Shown here in pieces: positions 1-10,317 of a stretch of 64,000 nt of DNA. Position 1 is the first letter of the stretch. Each line of letters starts with the position of its first letter. Position numbers and translations under genes: made by a program. The notes under the pieces are model-generated. The model searched no databases, was not told the origin of the DNA, and saw only the letters and a list, made by a program, of their open reading frames with translations. The stretch is from Athripsodes cinereus. Taxonomy: Eukaryota > Arthropoda > Insecta > Trichoptera > Leptoceridae. The DNA lies in NCBI GenBank assembly GCA_947579605.1, contig OX388307.1:17461237-17525236 (forward strand), written 5' to 3'.

Positions 1-207
1 ACACACACACATGAAATAACATGCACGAGAAAGTGTAACTGTCTTCTCTATATATTTTATATAAATTATTTTTCTACAATGTAACAGAGGATACCACCTA
101 CATATATGTATATTCAACTCGTCATAAAACTAAAACTTTTTCAACGTATATGAAATGAAATATATGCAGATAATAAATATATTTTAAGCTAGGAATATTA
201 TAAAATA
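1..207. other. unannotated AT-rich DNA
   Basis: The window opens with a short (AC)n run (1-10) and continues as AT-rich sequence. I see no open reading frame, RNA gene or recognisable repeat here. Confidence 0.6.
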
Positions 208-335
208 TATTGATATAATGAAAGCAAAATTGTTTTTTACCAGGTTTAGTCATTGTCAAACTGAAGTTTGGTAACTTATTTAACAAATAAATTGTAGTAA
301 AACCAAAAACAATTTTGTTTTCATTATATCAATAT
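208..335. repeat. hairpin-forming inverted repeat (MITE-like)
   Basis: Arms at 208-238 and 305-335 are reverse complements with about one mismatch, around a loop of about 66 bases. Such long arms in AT-rich DNA suggest a small foldback or MITE relic. No flanking target duplication was identified. The 36 bases just downstream (about 336-372) recur imperfectly at about 1271-1308. Confidence 0.5.
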
Positions 336-718
336 AATGGAGTTTTACAAAATCAACGTCGACTCAATCAATTTTAAAATATACTTTACATATTCTTGTA
401 TAACAATAATATCATGTAAACTATTTTGATCATTCCAAGTTTGTTCTAATCATAAATGTTTTCATTACATTAAAATTTTGTAATCACCATGCCAAATCAC
501 TTTGAATAAACTTTTTCTGTACATGCTAATAAAATTAATTTTATAATTTATTTAATATTAATAATTTATATTAAAGTTATGATCAAAGGTATTTAGACAA
601 AGTTGTGAAAAAAATTGGTTTTTAAAACATGTTCGGTAGTAATAGAACAATTTATTTTTATACAGTTACTAAAAATTATTAAGTATCCGAATATCCTTTA
701 CTGAATATCTAGGTATTT

Positions 719-905
719 TTTTTTTTTTTTAAAGATATATCTGGGTTTTTGTCATAAACCCAAATACAACCTTATACACCTTTCACAGTAAGCTACTAAA
801 AGCTTGTGTCGTGAAAGGGGAGTTTGCCGGCACCTGGTATCGAACCACGGACCCCATGTTCACAAGGCCGAGACTCTACCTCCAGGCTACCGACGAACTC
901 AAAAT
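719..905 (-). repeat. tRNA-derived SINE, copy 1
   Basis: Read on the minus strand, this contains a perfect RNA polymerase III B box (GGTTCGATACC, about 837-847) preceded by a tRNA-like body, then a unique tail ending near an A/T run at about 719-730. The tail matches copies at about 15355-15445 and 29928-30075, which makes this a dispersed family. The B box supports origin from a tRNA; family age and name are not known from sequence alone. Confidence 0.65.
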
Positions 906-1794
906 ATATTATATAATTTGTTGGCAGGCCGCAGATATACCGACCAAGGGCCGCGGTTTGTGCATTGCTGGTTTAAACCAATTCAAAATCAATCAAAATG
1001 ATTAATTTAAAAAGCCCCATGTAAGTAAAGATGGTTTTACATTCCATAGAAGCTCGGCTAAATAGCTGTAGAGCTTAATGTAATTGCACACTGAACTTCT
1101 TAAACAACACAATTTTATAATCAATCAAAATAGAGAAGTATGTTTTAGAATAAGCATGTTTGGTGCAATTCAACATAAATGAGTATATTTTTTTGGTTAA
1201 TACTCTTACTGGTTGAATAAGTACAGGAAAATTTGATTGTGAGAATGTATTTGTCTTTATTTATAAATTAATATGGAGTTTTACAAAATAAATTTCAACT
1301 CAATCAATGTAGGTATTTGTCTTGTTGGGTGAAGGTACATAATCAATATTATAGCTACTGAACCTATTTAGCATACTTATTATATTATCAATGGATTTTT
1401 GTTTTTATTTTGAGCATAATGAATGCGTATTACATTGTTGATCACTTCACATACTTTGTAATACGCCATCACATATTATATTAATATAAATGTATATACT
1501 GTGCATCATTATTAAAAATAAATTCATACATGTGTACATTGTTAAAGTAGGGTTGAATCTTGCATGAAATGTTTGGCAAAAGCTAATGGTCTTTTCCATG
1601 CAAGACTACTTAGATGTAGAGAGTACCCAAAACAATTTTTATACAAGTACATACGTAATAAATAAAAAAAATAATATTTAAAAATACTTATCAATTCCAA
1701 AACACAATATACAATTGAGACACACCTCGACTTTCTTCTTAAGTAAAAAAAGTACTAACGCTGCTCAGAACTCGCCACTACATCGATGCGTTAC
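906..1794. other. no gene seen
   Basis: AT-rich sequence with no credible coding frame. It holds the second copy (about 1271-1308) of the short repeat first seen at 336-372. Nothing else is supported. Confidence 0.5.
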
Positions 1795-2082
1795 CACATA
1801 TAACAATTTGGAGAAGGTGAGGTCCGTGGACATATTCTGTATGTCCAGGAGCCTTTTTAGGAGCCACATTAGACAGGAATGAAATATTTGTTTATTTTTT
1901 CTTTTCTTTTCTTTTTTTCTTTCTGTGTTTGTACTGTACTGGCAATAATAATAATAATGAATTCAAAGATGGGCTGGTCAAGTACAAGAAATATGTTTAA
2001 TGGTAATTATGTTATATTTTGTAAAATTTTATTGTATGTTGCCCATTTTTTTAAATAAATAAATAAAAAAAAAAAAAATCAT
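1795..2082 (+). mobile_element. probable non-LTR retrotransposon 3' end
   Basis: A small hairpin (GTGGACATATTC...GTATGTCCAGG, about 1828-1853) is followed by T-rich sequence and ends in AAATAAATAAAT plus a run of A (about 2055-2080). Short 3' UTR stem-loops followed by A-rich microsatellite tails are usual for truncated insect non-LTR elements. No coding remnant is left, so the assignment is tentative. Confidence 0.35.
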
Positions 2083-4098
2083 TCACTAATAGTATATTGG
2101 GAAGGAGCACTCAAAATTCTCTGTTATAGAATACATAGTAAAAAGTTTAGAAATGCATTTTTTTCAAGGTAAATACATATAGGTATATTATGATATGATA
2201 AAAATATATTATATTCTTTTTACACATCATCTTACTGTGTTTATTTCTTTCCATGCCAATAAAAGTTTTCAGAATTATTAGCATAGCCCGTCGCTTGGCG
2301 ATGCGAAATGTTTTGTTCGTAATGTTTTACAAACACCTGCCTTTTAAAATACATCTGAAAATTTGCAGGAAATAAAATTTAGAGGGGAGGCTTATTCTTT
2401 GACGAGAACTGCACGAAACATAGTAGGTATGTCGCTATTACATATTATAGTAGACACAATATTTTATTTTTTACTATTTGTGTTAATTTATTTTTATTTT
2501 TTTATTTTATTTATTTCAATATACGGCGTTAGCCGTATATTGAAATAAATAAATGACAGACATAAAAGTACATAAAAGTAAATTCAAACAAGACAGGAGT
2601 AACTGTAACTAATATTTAATTCAAAACAATATACACATAATTTAAATAAATTATTAAATAAAATTTTGTAAAAGTTAAAAAAGCAAACAGTGTTAATATG
2701 TTATTGTGATTTTTGTTAGTAAATATTATAGAAAATGTGTTTATTAAATAGGTACCTATAGTGAGTCCACTGTTTTCCTCATTCACTTGAGAAAGATTCC
2801 ATAAATTGGTGTTTATAGTTTTTGACAGAAATGGCTGTCTATTTCATACAAAAAAAACATTGTTAACAATATTATTTGGACTTATCATAAACATTACAAT
2901 AAAACAAAGAATATGAGAACACAAAAAAAAATTAGCAAATTTGTTTTGAATGTGTTTGGTGGCATATTAGTTTTTGTGGTTTTTATATGTTTGTTCTTAG
3001 ATTCTGTGGGCACACGGTGCTATTTTACATATAATGGAAAGCACGTCACTGATATATATATATCTAAACAATATATATCTAGGTGTATATGTATATAAAC
3101 TCTTTTTCGGTCACAAATACTCTATTGATAATTGTTTCTATTTATGTTACATAATGCATTCATATTATGTCATTGAGAGAATCAAGAACCATATTTTTTA
3201 CTAGTTGTTCGTTCCCAGCTCCATTGCTGTTATACAGCTATTTTCACATGCCTATATGGTCTCCCAAGACAAGACAAATTTATTGATGATTTAGCATAGG
3301 AATACATCTAGGTGTTATTACTAACTACGAAAATATTATTATCTGTTACAAAATTATTATTATTTTGTTTATCTATATCAATATGAATTTGTAAATTTCA
3401 TTTAAGTACTTTTTTAATAATGTTTGTAATTGTGAAATTTAAATAAATCTTTATTTCTATAATATGTCAGTGATTTTATTTTTGGATGGTTAGCTGTCTC
3501 ACGAAAGGGTCTAGGACTTTTGAGTTAGGATCTTCTGTCAATCTACCCTGCCAGCATATAAATAAAACAGACTATCATGAACTTTAACTTTGAGAAGAAG
3601 CTCTACTAAATATGTAAATATGACAATTTTCGTTTTGTACTAGAACTACAGAAGCTGAACTTCAAATTACTTGTTGCACAGTTCCAAAGCATAGATAGGC
3701 TCATGTAAATGCAATATTTAGAAAGTGAGTTTTAAAATATCTGTAGCTGGTGCTTTTCCATAGTTAATTTTTTTAAATATATACACTCAGTTTCATCAAA
3801 GTTAAAAAGAAAATAAACGGAAACAAAATATTTAGTAATTCCACTGGAGACTTTATTAATTTGCAAGCTGGTTTCCAAAGCTTTTGCTTCCATTGTCAGG
3901 CAAATGACTTTACATGAGAGCGGAATATTTCAAAAACAGTGCCCCGTTACCCGTTGTTTCCCTTCCACCATTATATATTTTTTGCAAAATGGAAAGTAAA
4001 CACCTAGTAAATATATATCATCATCATCGTCCTCAACACTCCTCTCGGGAGCACAGGGCAGAAACCAGCCTCCTCCATTCAGAGCGTCTCTGTGCCAA
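2083..4098. other. no gene seen; one perfect hairpin
   Basis: AT-rich DNA without a credible gene. The one clear structure is a perfect 22-bp inverted repeat at 2506-2527 / 2532-2553 with a GTTA loop. Short open frames here have no recognisable motif and AT-driven composition. Confidence 0.5.
2506..2553. repeat. perfect 22-bp hairpin
   Basis: Arms 2506-2527 and 2532-2553 are exact reverse complements around the loop GTTA. The stem contains CAATATACGGC/GCCGTATATTG. Function unknown; could be a decayed foldback element centre. Confidence 0.7.
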
Positions 4099-4419
4099 TT
4101 ACGTCACCTCTTTCCACGACATTCCTTGCGCTTTGATATTGTTGTCATAGGAACGGTGTATTGTGAAAGAGGGACGCCCGGGGCAACGGAACCCCTGCGG
4201 ATGGAAGAACAGTGCTCTTTTTGGCCAACTATCATTAGGCATTCTCAAAACATGTCCCAGCCAGGACCATTGTCTTTCCTGTATTACGGAGATTACAGGT
4301 CTCTGCTGAGTGCGCCGGCACACAGCATCATTTGTAACATGTTCATACCATGTTGCAAATGATGAATTATATATAAAACAGTTCAAATATTGTATTGGTT
4401 GAGAAAACAATGTTTTCAT
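4099..4419 (-). pseudogene. non-LTR retrotransposon ORF2 C-terminal fragment
   Basis: The minus strand encodes about 100 residues with the post-RT pattern RQWSWLGHVLRMPNDSWPKR and a GRP-type basic stretch before a C-terminal GMSWKEV, a signature of the C-terminal tail of RTE/Jockey-type ORF2 proteins. The RT palm and endonuclease are missing, so this is a 5'-truncated, dead copy. A related scrap encoding [15 protein letters not shown] lies at 58834-58884 on the + strand. Confidence 0.6.
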
Positions 4420-4484
4420 ACTAGTTCTTCTTGTGTTTATTGTGTCTTGTTCTTGTCTTCTTGTGAATACACAGTTCTCGGTGC

Positions 4485-4905
4485 TAGGTTATGGAATCAA
4501 CTTCCACCTAGTATCCGCACCTGTCCCACATATCAATTGTTTAGAAAGCAGCTCGGTGGTCGCTAGTCTTCAGAATTTTAATACTTTCACTTTGTAAACC
4601 CTGAGGAAACGTTTTCTTCACGTGTAGTACATATATATACACGGCGAGCATTCCTTCTCTTCCCTTCCCTCGATATCCGGACTTTCCCTCATAGTGTGCG
4701 CAGGTGTTTGTCTGTTTTTATGTATATTTATTTAACTTTTTATGTATGTATATATATTTTTTTTTATGATTTTTGGGCTAGTTGGAAGATATCGCTTACA
4801 TGCGATAAACTCGCCCATTGTGCATGATAATTATTGGTAGTTATAATCTGTATATATGTATGTTTTTTAAGCACAATAAAGTTTATTATTATTATTATTA
4901 TTCTT
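4485..4905 (+). mobile_element. non-LTR element 3' end (ORF tail, hairpin UTR, (TTA)n tail)
   Basis: Frame 4485-4566 encodes ARLWNQLPPSIRTCPTYQLF and a stop, the usual C-terminal end of Jockey/CR1-group ORF2. The 3' UTR contains the stem-loop GAAGATATCGC...GCGATAAACTCGCC (about 4785-4820) and closes with AATAAAG and an ATT/TTA microsatellite at about 4877-4905. The same hairpin UTR recurs at 21000, 25687, 32335 and 42470, so this is one dispersed lineage or group. Confidence 0.7.
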
Positions 4906-5099
4906 AATCTGTTTTGAACGAAGCCAGTACACATCACAAACTAAAATATCTTTTGCAATAACTTATTGTATTGTATAACACAATAACTTATCGTATTGTT
5001 CACATTAATAGCCTGAAAAGGGTTGAATGAAAATTTCTGCAACATATAAATTTTAGACTGGGAATACCCAGAGAGCACTTTTACAATTTTATTTTAAAT

Positions 5100-5414
5100 T
5101 GTTTGAATTTATTGCAGATATCAGAGAGAAGAAAGTTAACCGATTTAATGACTCTAATCAAGTTAATACATGGGTTTATTTACTGCCCAGATCTATTGTG
5201 TTGGGTAAATTTTCATGCACCATTGAGAGTTACTCCAGAATCCTTACCATTTTATGTTGATGACTCGACGACTACGTATGGTCAGAATCCATCCCTAAAA
5301 AGAATTCAGCGTTTGGGAAATGAGTTTGCTGGAGGGGTTGACATATTTCAATCATCATTAGTCCAATATAAGTCACATATGACAGAAACCATGTTGAGAA
5401 TCCAGAGGATGTGA
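5100..5414 (+). pseudogene. non-LTR RT C-terminal fragment
   Basis: About 100 residues with the post-RT pattern ISERRKLTDLMTLIKLIHGF...CPDLL...VNFHAPLR, which resembles the region between RT and C-terminus in Jockey/CR1-type ORF2 proteins. No RT catalytic motif or endonuclease is present. Frame closes at 5412-5414. Assignment rests on motif memory, so clade is not given. Confidence 0.45.
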
Positions 5415-5574
5415 ATTTGCTAATGTAAATTGCTGTAGTGTTGAGTGCTCGTATAGATTGTTCTGTGTTGTCGTTTTTATTGTTGACTATAATTGATCCA
5501 TCTTTTTGTATACAGTCTGTCTCTTATTTTTATTAGTAGCTTTAATTAATGATTGTTCACATGCATTTTCAATT

Positions 5575-5766
5575 TTATATTTTTGACATTTTATATATTT
5601 GTGGCTTCTCCTGAATGGCAGAGTTTTCAACTTTGTCCTCAATGTGGTTCTGTAGTCCTCTCAAGTTTGCAGGCAATCTGTTCCAGGCAGTTGGCGCTTC
5701 GATTCTGATTCTCATTTCTGCAAATTTGGAGGCATTTGCCCTATTGAGTTCTACGAGTTTGTACAC
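5575..5766 (-). pseudogene. non-LTR ORF2 C-terminal fragment
   Basis: The minus-strand frame reads RIRIEAPTAWNRLPANLRGL, the WN-RLP ending seen at the C-terminus of many insect non-LTR ORF2 proteins. It lies opposite in orientation to the fragment at 5100-5414, so the two are separate insertions or the product of a rearrangement. Confidence 0.45.
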
Positions 5767-6178
5767 AGCACGAAAAGCCGAGCACAGTCATCGCCTCGTT
5801 TATTTATTTGTTTCATTCTTCTTGCACATCATCATTTAAATTACAAAATCAACAAAACAATTTACATTTAAAAAAATGTGTTGATATGGAGTGGCGAGAT
5901 TATCACTTTGTTAGCGATTTCTTCCATCTAACCACTTCTTTTGTCAACAGAACAGAGCTCAGCGAGACATGTGAGTGGTATGCTGTCTCGTGGACAGTGA
6001 GACACAGTTTAAACACCATCTCTCTCTACGACTCTCAGCTGGTGTAGATCTCTTTGTAGTGAAGAGATGTGGTACCGCTTATTCTCTCTGTAAATGGTCC
6101 GGCAGCAGCATTAAAAACAATCGAAAGATGATTGAGAAGGGTCTGGGCCAGTGATGCGGATATAATGTTGCAGTAGTG
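5767..6178. other. unassigned repeat-like DNA
   Basis: Less AT-rich than its surroundings but without a convincing frame. Sequence at 5945-6110 looks repeat-derived, but I cannot assign it to a family. Confidence 0.3.
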
Positions 6179-6497
6179 CATAGGATTTCAGATTTAGAGT
6201 ATCCATGCAGTTTTATTCTGCTGCCCAAGTACACACATTCTCTTACCTGCTTGATACTCATTCCATTTATGGCAATGTTAGCAGTCGCCTTATCTTTTCC
6301 AACAACCATACATTTTGTTTTGTCTTTATTTATTTTCATGTTGTAATTTGATAGTAATATATTCTCCATTATTCTTAAGGCTTCATTCAGCTCATCCTCA
6401 TTGTCTGCAAGCAATGCTATATCGTCAGAATGTCGAATCATGCCAACTTTTTCTTAATTTATCTGTACTCCTGTCCAGTTCTTCATTTCTTCTATCA

Positions 6498-6510
6498 ATT
6501 CATCAATGGC
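6498..6510. repeat. target site duplication, left copy
   Basis: ATTCATCAATGGC, identical to 7823-7835 on the other side of the nested element. Confidence 0.85.
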
Positions 6511-7822
6511 ATATATACATACATACCATCACGCCGCTTCCCTCGCGGGGTAGGCAGAAAGGATCGAGCGCCATTTCCTTCTATCCTTGCATACATCTTT
6601 CGCTTCCGTCACTGTCATACAATTCCTCATGCATGCTCTCCTGTTCAATGTGCTCAACACGTGCCCGTCCTGTAGGATTTGATTTAAATGATCTTGCCAT
6701 TTAATCCTCGGACGTCCACGTCTCCGAGCACCATTCCTCTCAGCCAAATATATCTTCTTAGTCATTCTGTCCTCATTCATTCTTTCAACGTGTCCAAACC
6801 ATCTTAACTTATTTACATTCATCCTTGTTATTACACCAACTTTCATTCCACATTCCTTTCGTATATCACTGTTACGCACACGATCTCTCAGACTTTTACC
6901 ACACATCCTTCTCAACGATCTCATTTCCACTGCATTTATGCCACTTTCATCCTTCTTTAACCATGTCCACGTCTCGCTTGCATACATAAGTGTTGACACT
7001 AAGATAGCAGAGTGCACCAACCTTTTAGCTGTGGTGGATATGTTTCTATTTGCAATTATTGGTCGGATTGCACCAATTACCTTATTGCCAGCAACTTTTC
7101 TCCTTTCAATATCGCTTTCACTCTTCCCATCTCGCGTGAACAAACTACCTAAGTACACACATTCGTCAACTTGCTCTAACACTTCGTTGTCAATCATTAT
7201 CTGGCATACTGTTCTCTCACTTTCTCTTTCAAACACCATAATTTTTGTCTTTTTTGCATTCATTCTCAGTCCATTAATCGCACAATTTTCATACACACAT
7301 GTCATCATTCGCTGTAGATCACTTTCACTTTCAGCCATCAATACCAAATCATCGGCAAAAATTAACGCTCTTACATTCATCCCATTCATATCAACACCTA
7401 CATTCATTTCTTTCAATGGACGAATACAATGATCAATGTATAGGTTAAAAAGCCATGGCGACATCACGCACCCTTGTTTTACTCCTTTTGTCAGTGTGAA
7501 CCATTCCGACAGGTTATTGTTCACTCTAACACATGCAGAACTTCCTGTATATAGGGACGCAATGGCGTGAATTAGCCGACCACTCACCCCACACATTGAT
7601 AGTACTTGCCACATTTTCTCACGATCTACTCTATCATAAGCCTTTTCTAGATCAACAAACGCGCAGAAAAGCTTCTGGTGTTTCTCCAGGAGCTTCTCTG
7701 TCAGCATTCGCAGGGAGAAGATCTGGTCCGCACATCCTCTACCACTCTGAAAGGCACCTTGCACATCCCATACATTCGTCTCAGTCACTTTTCAAACTCT
7801 TTCAATCAATATTCTTGCATAC
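6511..7822 (-). mobile_element. nested 5'-truncated RTE-like retrotransposon
   Basis: The element is bounded by perfect 13-bp target duplications (6498-6510, 7823-7835) and is read on the minus strand. Its 3' end (low coordinates) is a short TATG/TATA tail after the ORF. It is truncated at the 5' side within the RT domain, so no endonuclease remains. Relatives are at 18869-19017, 36964-37320, 46720-48030 and 63052-63310. Confidence 0.85.
6529..7788 (-). CDS. RTE-like reverse transcriptase, partial
   Basis: This 419-residue open frame keeps most of the [16 protein letters not shown] (motif A), [19 protein letters not shown] (motif B region) and [10 protein letters not shown] (catalytic YADD-type box), followed by the VYLGSLFTRDG thumb and the tail motifs [30 protein letters not shown] and GRPRIKW. 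That tail order is typical of the RTE group. The frame is open from the ATG, but the homologous frame extends upstream through a stop to the insertion junction near 7822. No endonuclease is encoded, so it cannot move by itself. Confidence 0.8.
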   Translation of the reverse strand: MTETNVWDVQGAFQSGRGCADQIFSLRMLTEKLLEKHQKLFCAFVDLEKAYDRVDREKMWQVLSMCGVSGRLIHAIASLYTGSSACVRVNNNLSEWFTLTKGVKQGCVMSPWLFNLYIDHCIRPLKEMNVGVDMNGMNVRALIFADDLVLMAESESDLQRMMTCVYENCAINGLRMNAKKTKIMVFERESERTVCQIMIDNEVLEQVDECVYLGSLFTRDGKSESDIERRKVAGNKVIGAIRPIIANRNISTTAKRLVHSAILVSTLMYASETWTWLKKDESGINAVEMRSLRRMCGKSLRDRVRNSDIRKECGMKVGVITRMNVNKLRWFGHVERMNEDRMTKKIYLAERNGARRRGRPRIKWQDHLNQILQDGHVLSTLNRRACMRNCMTVTEAKDVCKDRRKWRSILSAYPAREAA

Positions 7823-7835
7823 ATTCATCAATGGC
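7823..7835. repeat. target site duplication, right copy
   Basis: ATTCATCAATGGC, identical to 6498-6510. Removing the insert plus one copy restores the host RT frame without a shift. Confidence 0.85.
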
Positions 7836-7910
7836 TCCCTGTGTATAACAGATAAAGAGTGCTGGAAACATTGAAAACCCTTGTGTTACACCTTGTTCGA
7901 CTATTTGTAT

Positions 7911-8046
7911 AAAGTATTTTGAAGATACATATTTTTTTATTTAAATACTAATTTGAAAAATTATTTAATATTTTGTATTTGAAATATCAAAATCAAAAGT
8001 ATTTGTATTTAAATACTTTTTTGCAAGTATTTTGCACATCATTGCT
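7911..8046 (-). mobile_element. hAT-like terminal fragment
   Basis: Read on the minus strand it begins near CAATGATGTGCAAAATACTT and continues with repeated AAGTATTT/AAATACTT motifs. Ends of the form CA(G/A)TGATGNGCAA with such subterminal repeats are characteristic of hAT transposons. Only one end is visible; the other side is lost at about 7910. Confidence 0.45.
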
Positions 8047-8460
8047 CATTTCTTCTTAAAGATTCTGTATCTGACTTTTTTGGATTCCTCGGCCAAAATA
8101 CTAAGTAGGTTCTCCTTCATCCAAGTACTAGAGATAGCAGATACTGCGTCTGAAGAACCTTCTTTTGTTATAACAATGCTGTAAGGCATTTTTAATATCG
8201 TTACTATACGGTTCAAGAAAAAAGTTTGAGGATTGTTTGGATATAATTCTCTTTTCTTTTTTTAAATTTATTGATTCCAATTTATTTAGTAAATATGTAC
8301 AAACAAACAAAAAGAACAATATTAGGGAATATATTGCCCCACTAGACTAAGGTCTGTTCTGAGGCAATACCAAAAATATACAACTTTTGAGGTGTACACT
8401 TGAATACAATAAATCAAAAGGATTTAAAAAATAATAAAAATGGTACGTACATCATATGTT
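8047..8460. other. no gene seen
   Basis: AT-rich DNA. A minus-strand open frame at 8128-8319 has no recognisable motif and is probably chance. Confidence 0.4.
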
Positions 8461-8545
8461 TGAATTAATTAAAATAAAACACTTATTTTAATTAATCCAA
8501 CATGAATTTCCACCAAGTACCGTCGGTTGAAAATATCAACTTTAT
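8461..8545 (+). repeat. hairpin plus ATG-NFHQ motif, copy 1
   Basis: A 14-bp AT-rich hairpin (about 8464-8497) is followed by ATGAATTTCCACCAAGTACC (from about 8502). The same arrangement, hairpin then ATGAACTTCCACCAAGAACC, occurs at 63400-63590. Reading from both ATGs gives MNFHQ(V/E)PSV(E/D), with several third-base changes between copies. The element is unidentified. Confidence 0.5.
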
Positions 8546-8747
8546 CATATGTTTGACTTTATGTTCAATGTACATCATTTGATTTTAATGTTTTTTTTAA
8601 TGCTGGTAATTTTATGATTTTCTCATGTTCAAATTCTTATGTCCCCTTCTTCGACTCTCAGTGACAATCCAAATATTATGCGCATTAGAAACCTTATGTA
8701 CTTTTTCACTTATTTTAGAGGCATTAACTATGTAACAATTTCTAGAC

Positions 8748-8852
8748 ATTTTTAAATAAAATATTTAAACTTGAATTACTATGCTTATTTGTTACATAAA
8801 TTAATGTAACAAATAAACATAGTAATTCAGGTTTTAATATTTTATTTAAAAA
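8748..8852. repeat. 48-bp-arm hairpin
   Basis: Arms of about 48 bases (about 8748-8796 and 8805-8852) are reverse complements with three to four differences, separated by a loop of about 9 bases. It resembles a very compact foldback MITE. Confidence 0.6.
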
Positions 8853-8879
8853 CCTTATATACTGTCGATCCTTACCCAA

Positions 8880-9399
8880 TCAAGATACCATTATCGCATA
8901 GATCCCGGCACATTGTGGTATCAGCCACAACGAATCTGTCGATGAATTGGCTAAAATTTCTTGCACCCTCGGAACTATGTTGGAAGATTTCATCTTTCCA
9001 GATGATGACATAAAACGAACCGTAGAAGCTGATGCTCGTAAGAAGTGGAGTGACTTGTGGATGGACGTATCACTAATAAAAGGAAAAAGATATAGGTCGA
9101 TCCAGGTCCAAATCCCAAGAAAACCATGGTTCCACAGATCAAAATTTAACAGACCAGAAATTACTGCCATATGTCGATTGGATGCTCATCTTTTCAAAAT
9201 TCAACTTGTTGAAAATTCATACTCCAAGTGCGGCCTGGACGAGGAGACGCTTGACCATGTTTTCCTGGGATGTCCTACTAGGAATGCCTATGACATTTCT
9301 GTAGTTGCTCTTCAAAACGATTGCCAATTCCCTTTGAATATTGAATCATTGCTGAGTATGACAATGGATACAATCTATTTGTCCTTCTCAAATGGATAA
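8880..9399 (+). pseudogene. RNase H and C-terminal fragment of a non-LTR element
   Basis: The + frame reads IPAHCGISHNESVDELAK, the last RNase H block (H and D) of RNase H-bearing non-LTR elements, and continues to a Cys/His cluster (CGLDEETLDHVFLGC) near the C-terminus, closing at 9397-9399. The RT and the first RNase H blocks are absent. It is a distinct element from the RTE-like copies nearby because those lack RNase H. Confidence 0.65.
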
Positions 9400-9497
9400 A
9401 AGCAAATTTTATTTAATTCAAATTTTTTATATTGGTTCACATATTGAATGTAGGTATATTTTGTTAACATGTTCTGTTATAATTTATTGTTACGACT

Positions 9498-9575
9498 ACT
9501 ACTACACCATCACGGCATATACCACAAGTGGGGTAGCCAATTCTTAGCTGGGTGGTACGCGGACCAATTGTTTTT
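9498..9575 (+). repeat. dispersed repeat 'B', partial copy
   Basis: Begins CACCATCACGGCATATACCA and continues with CACAAGTGGGGTAGCC. The same unit is found at 25972-26215, 29084-29200 and 37455-37685 (+) and about 56945-57035 and 59450-59640 (-). It has no coding capacity that I can recognise. Confidence 0.6.
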
Positions 9576-9686
9576 TTTTAAATAATTTATTAGAAAGAGA
9601 CACAATTCACCAGATCGCTATCTCACATGGCACGGTTTTTGTTTTGGTAAGATAATTTATCTTATTGCAAAACAAGAAAGCTTATA

Positions 9687-10169
9687 CAGTCGATTCCGCT
9701 TAATTGGGACACATCAGGACTTGGGCATTTTGTCCCAATTAAACGGCTGTTCAAATTAAGCGAATTTCATTTTTTTTTAATTCATTTATTTGGTTTTGGC
9801 AACTAAGACCATTAACCAGTAATACACACATACAATTAAATAATGCATATTTTTTTTCAATTATTTTATTTTATTAACTCTTGAAAACTGTCAATTACAC
9901 ATAGGTAATATAAATTACAAATATGTAATATAAATTCTAAACAAAAAAAAAAAAAATAATAAATGGGTAGGTACATACAATTTAATTCAATGGAAAAATG
10001 AGTCGAGTGTATTCTGCTGTGCTGTGATCTTAAATTTACTGTCCCAATTAAGCGGAATGTTATCCCAGTTAAGCGGAATGTTGTCCCAATTAAACATATA
10101 AATTTACTAGTGGTTTCTTGGTTTGGTTTCTGTTCTTTGAGATTTGTCCCAATTAAGCGGAATCGACTG
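9687..10169. mobile_element. pogo/Tigger-like MITE
   Basis: Perfect 25-bp terminal inverted repeats at 9687-9711 and 10145-10169 start CAGTCGATTCCGCTTAATTG and are flanked by TA on both sides (9685-9686, 10170-10171). TA duplications and CAGT-initial ends with CCGC-TTAAT are typical of pogo-group elements. The 483-bp interior is non-coding and carries three further copies of the TGTCCCAATTAA(G/A)C end motif, at about 10041-10100 and 9727, so it is a non-autonomous derivative. Confidence 0.85.
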
Positions 10170-10317
10170 TATATATATTATTTGATTATTATTATTATTA
10201 GTTCACAGTCTTGTTTTTATACATCAGTCTTATTGCATGGAGAGAGAGAATATTTTTGTTTGATTCTGGTCAAAATGAATAGTCTGTCTTGTTATATTAG
10301 ATAATATTATAAGGCTC

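Larger units (their letters stand above)
6179..7910 (-). pseudogene. RTE-like RT fragment split by a nested element
   Basis: Two minus-strand pieces, 7836-7910 and 6179-6510, form one reverse-transcriptase reading frame once the 6511-7822 insert is removed. The first piece carries the RT motif QGVTQGFSMFPALF and the second carries SDDIALLADNEDELNEAL, the catalytic DD box (F/YADD decayed to HSDD). One in-frame stop lies near 6455, between them. The element is therefore older than the insert and was already a fragment. Confidence 0.75.

Noticed and set aside
6938..7432. 164-codon + strand frame in the nested RTE element
   Set aside because: Antisense shadow of the RT frame; no motif of its own.
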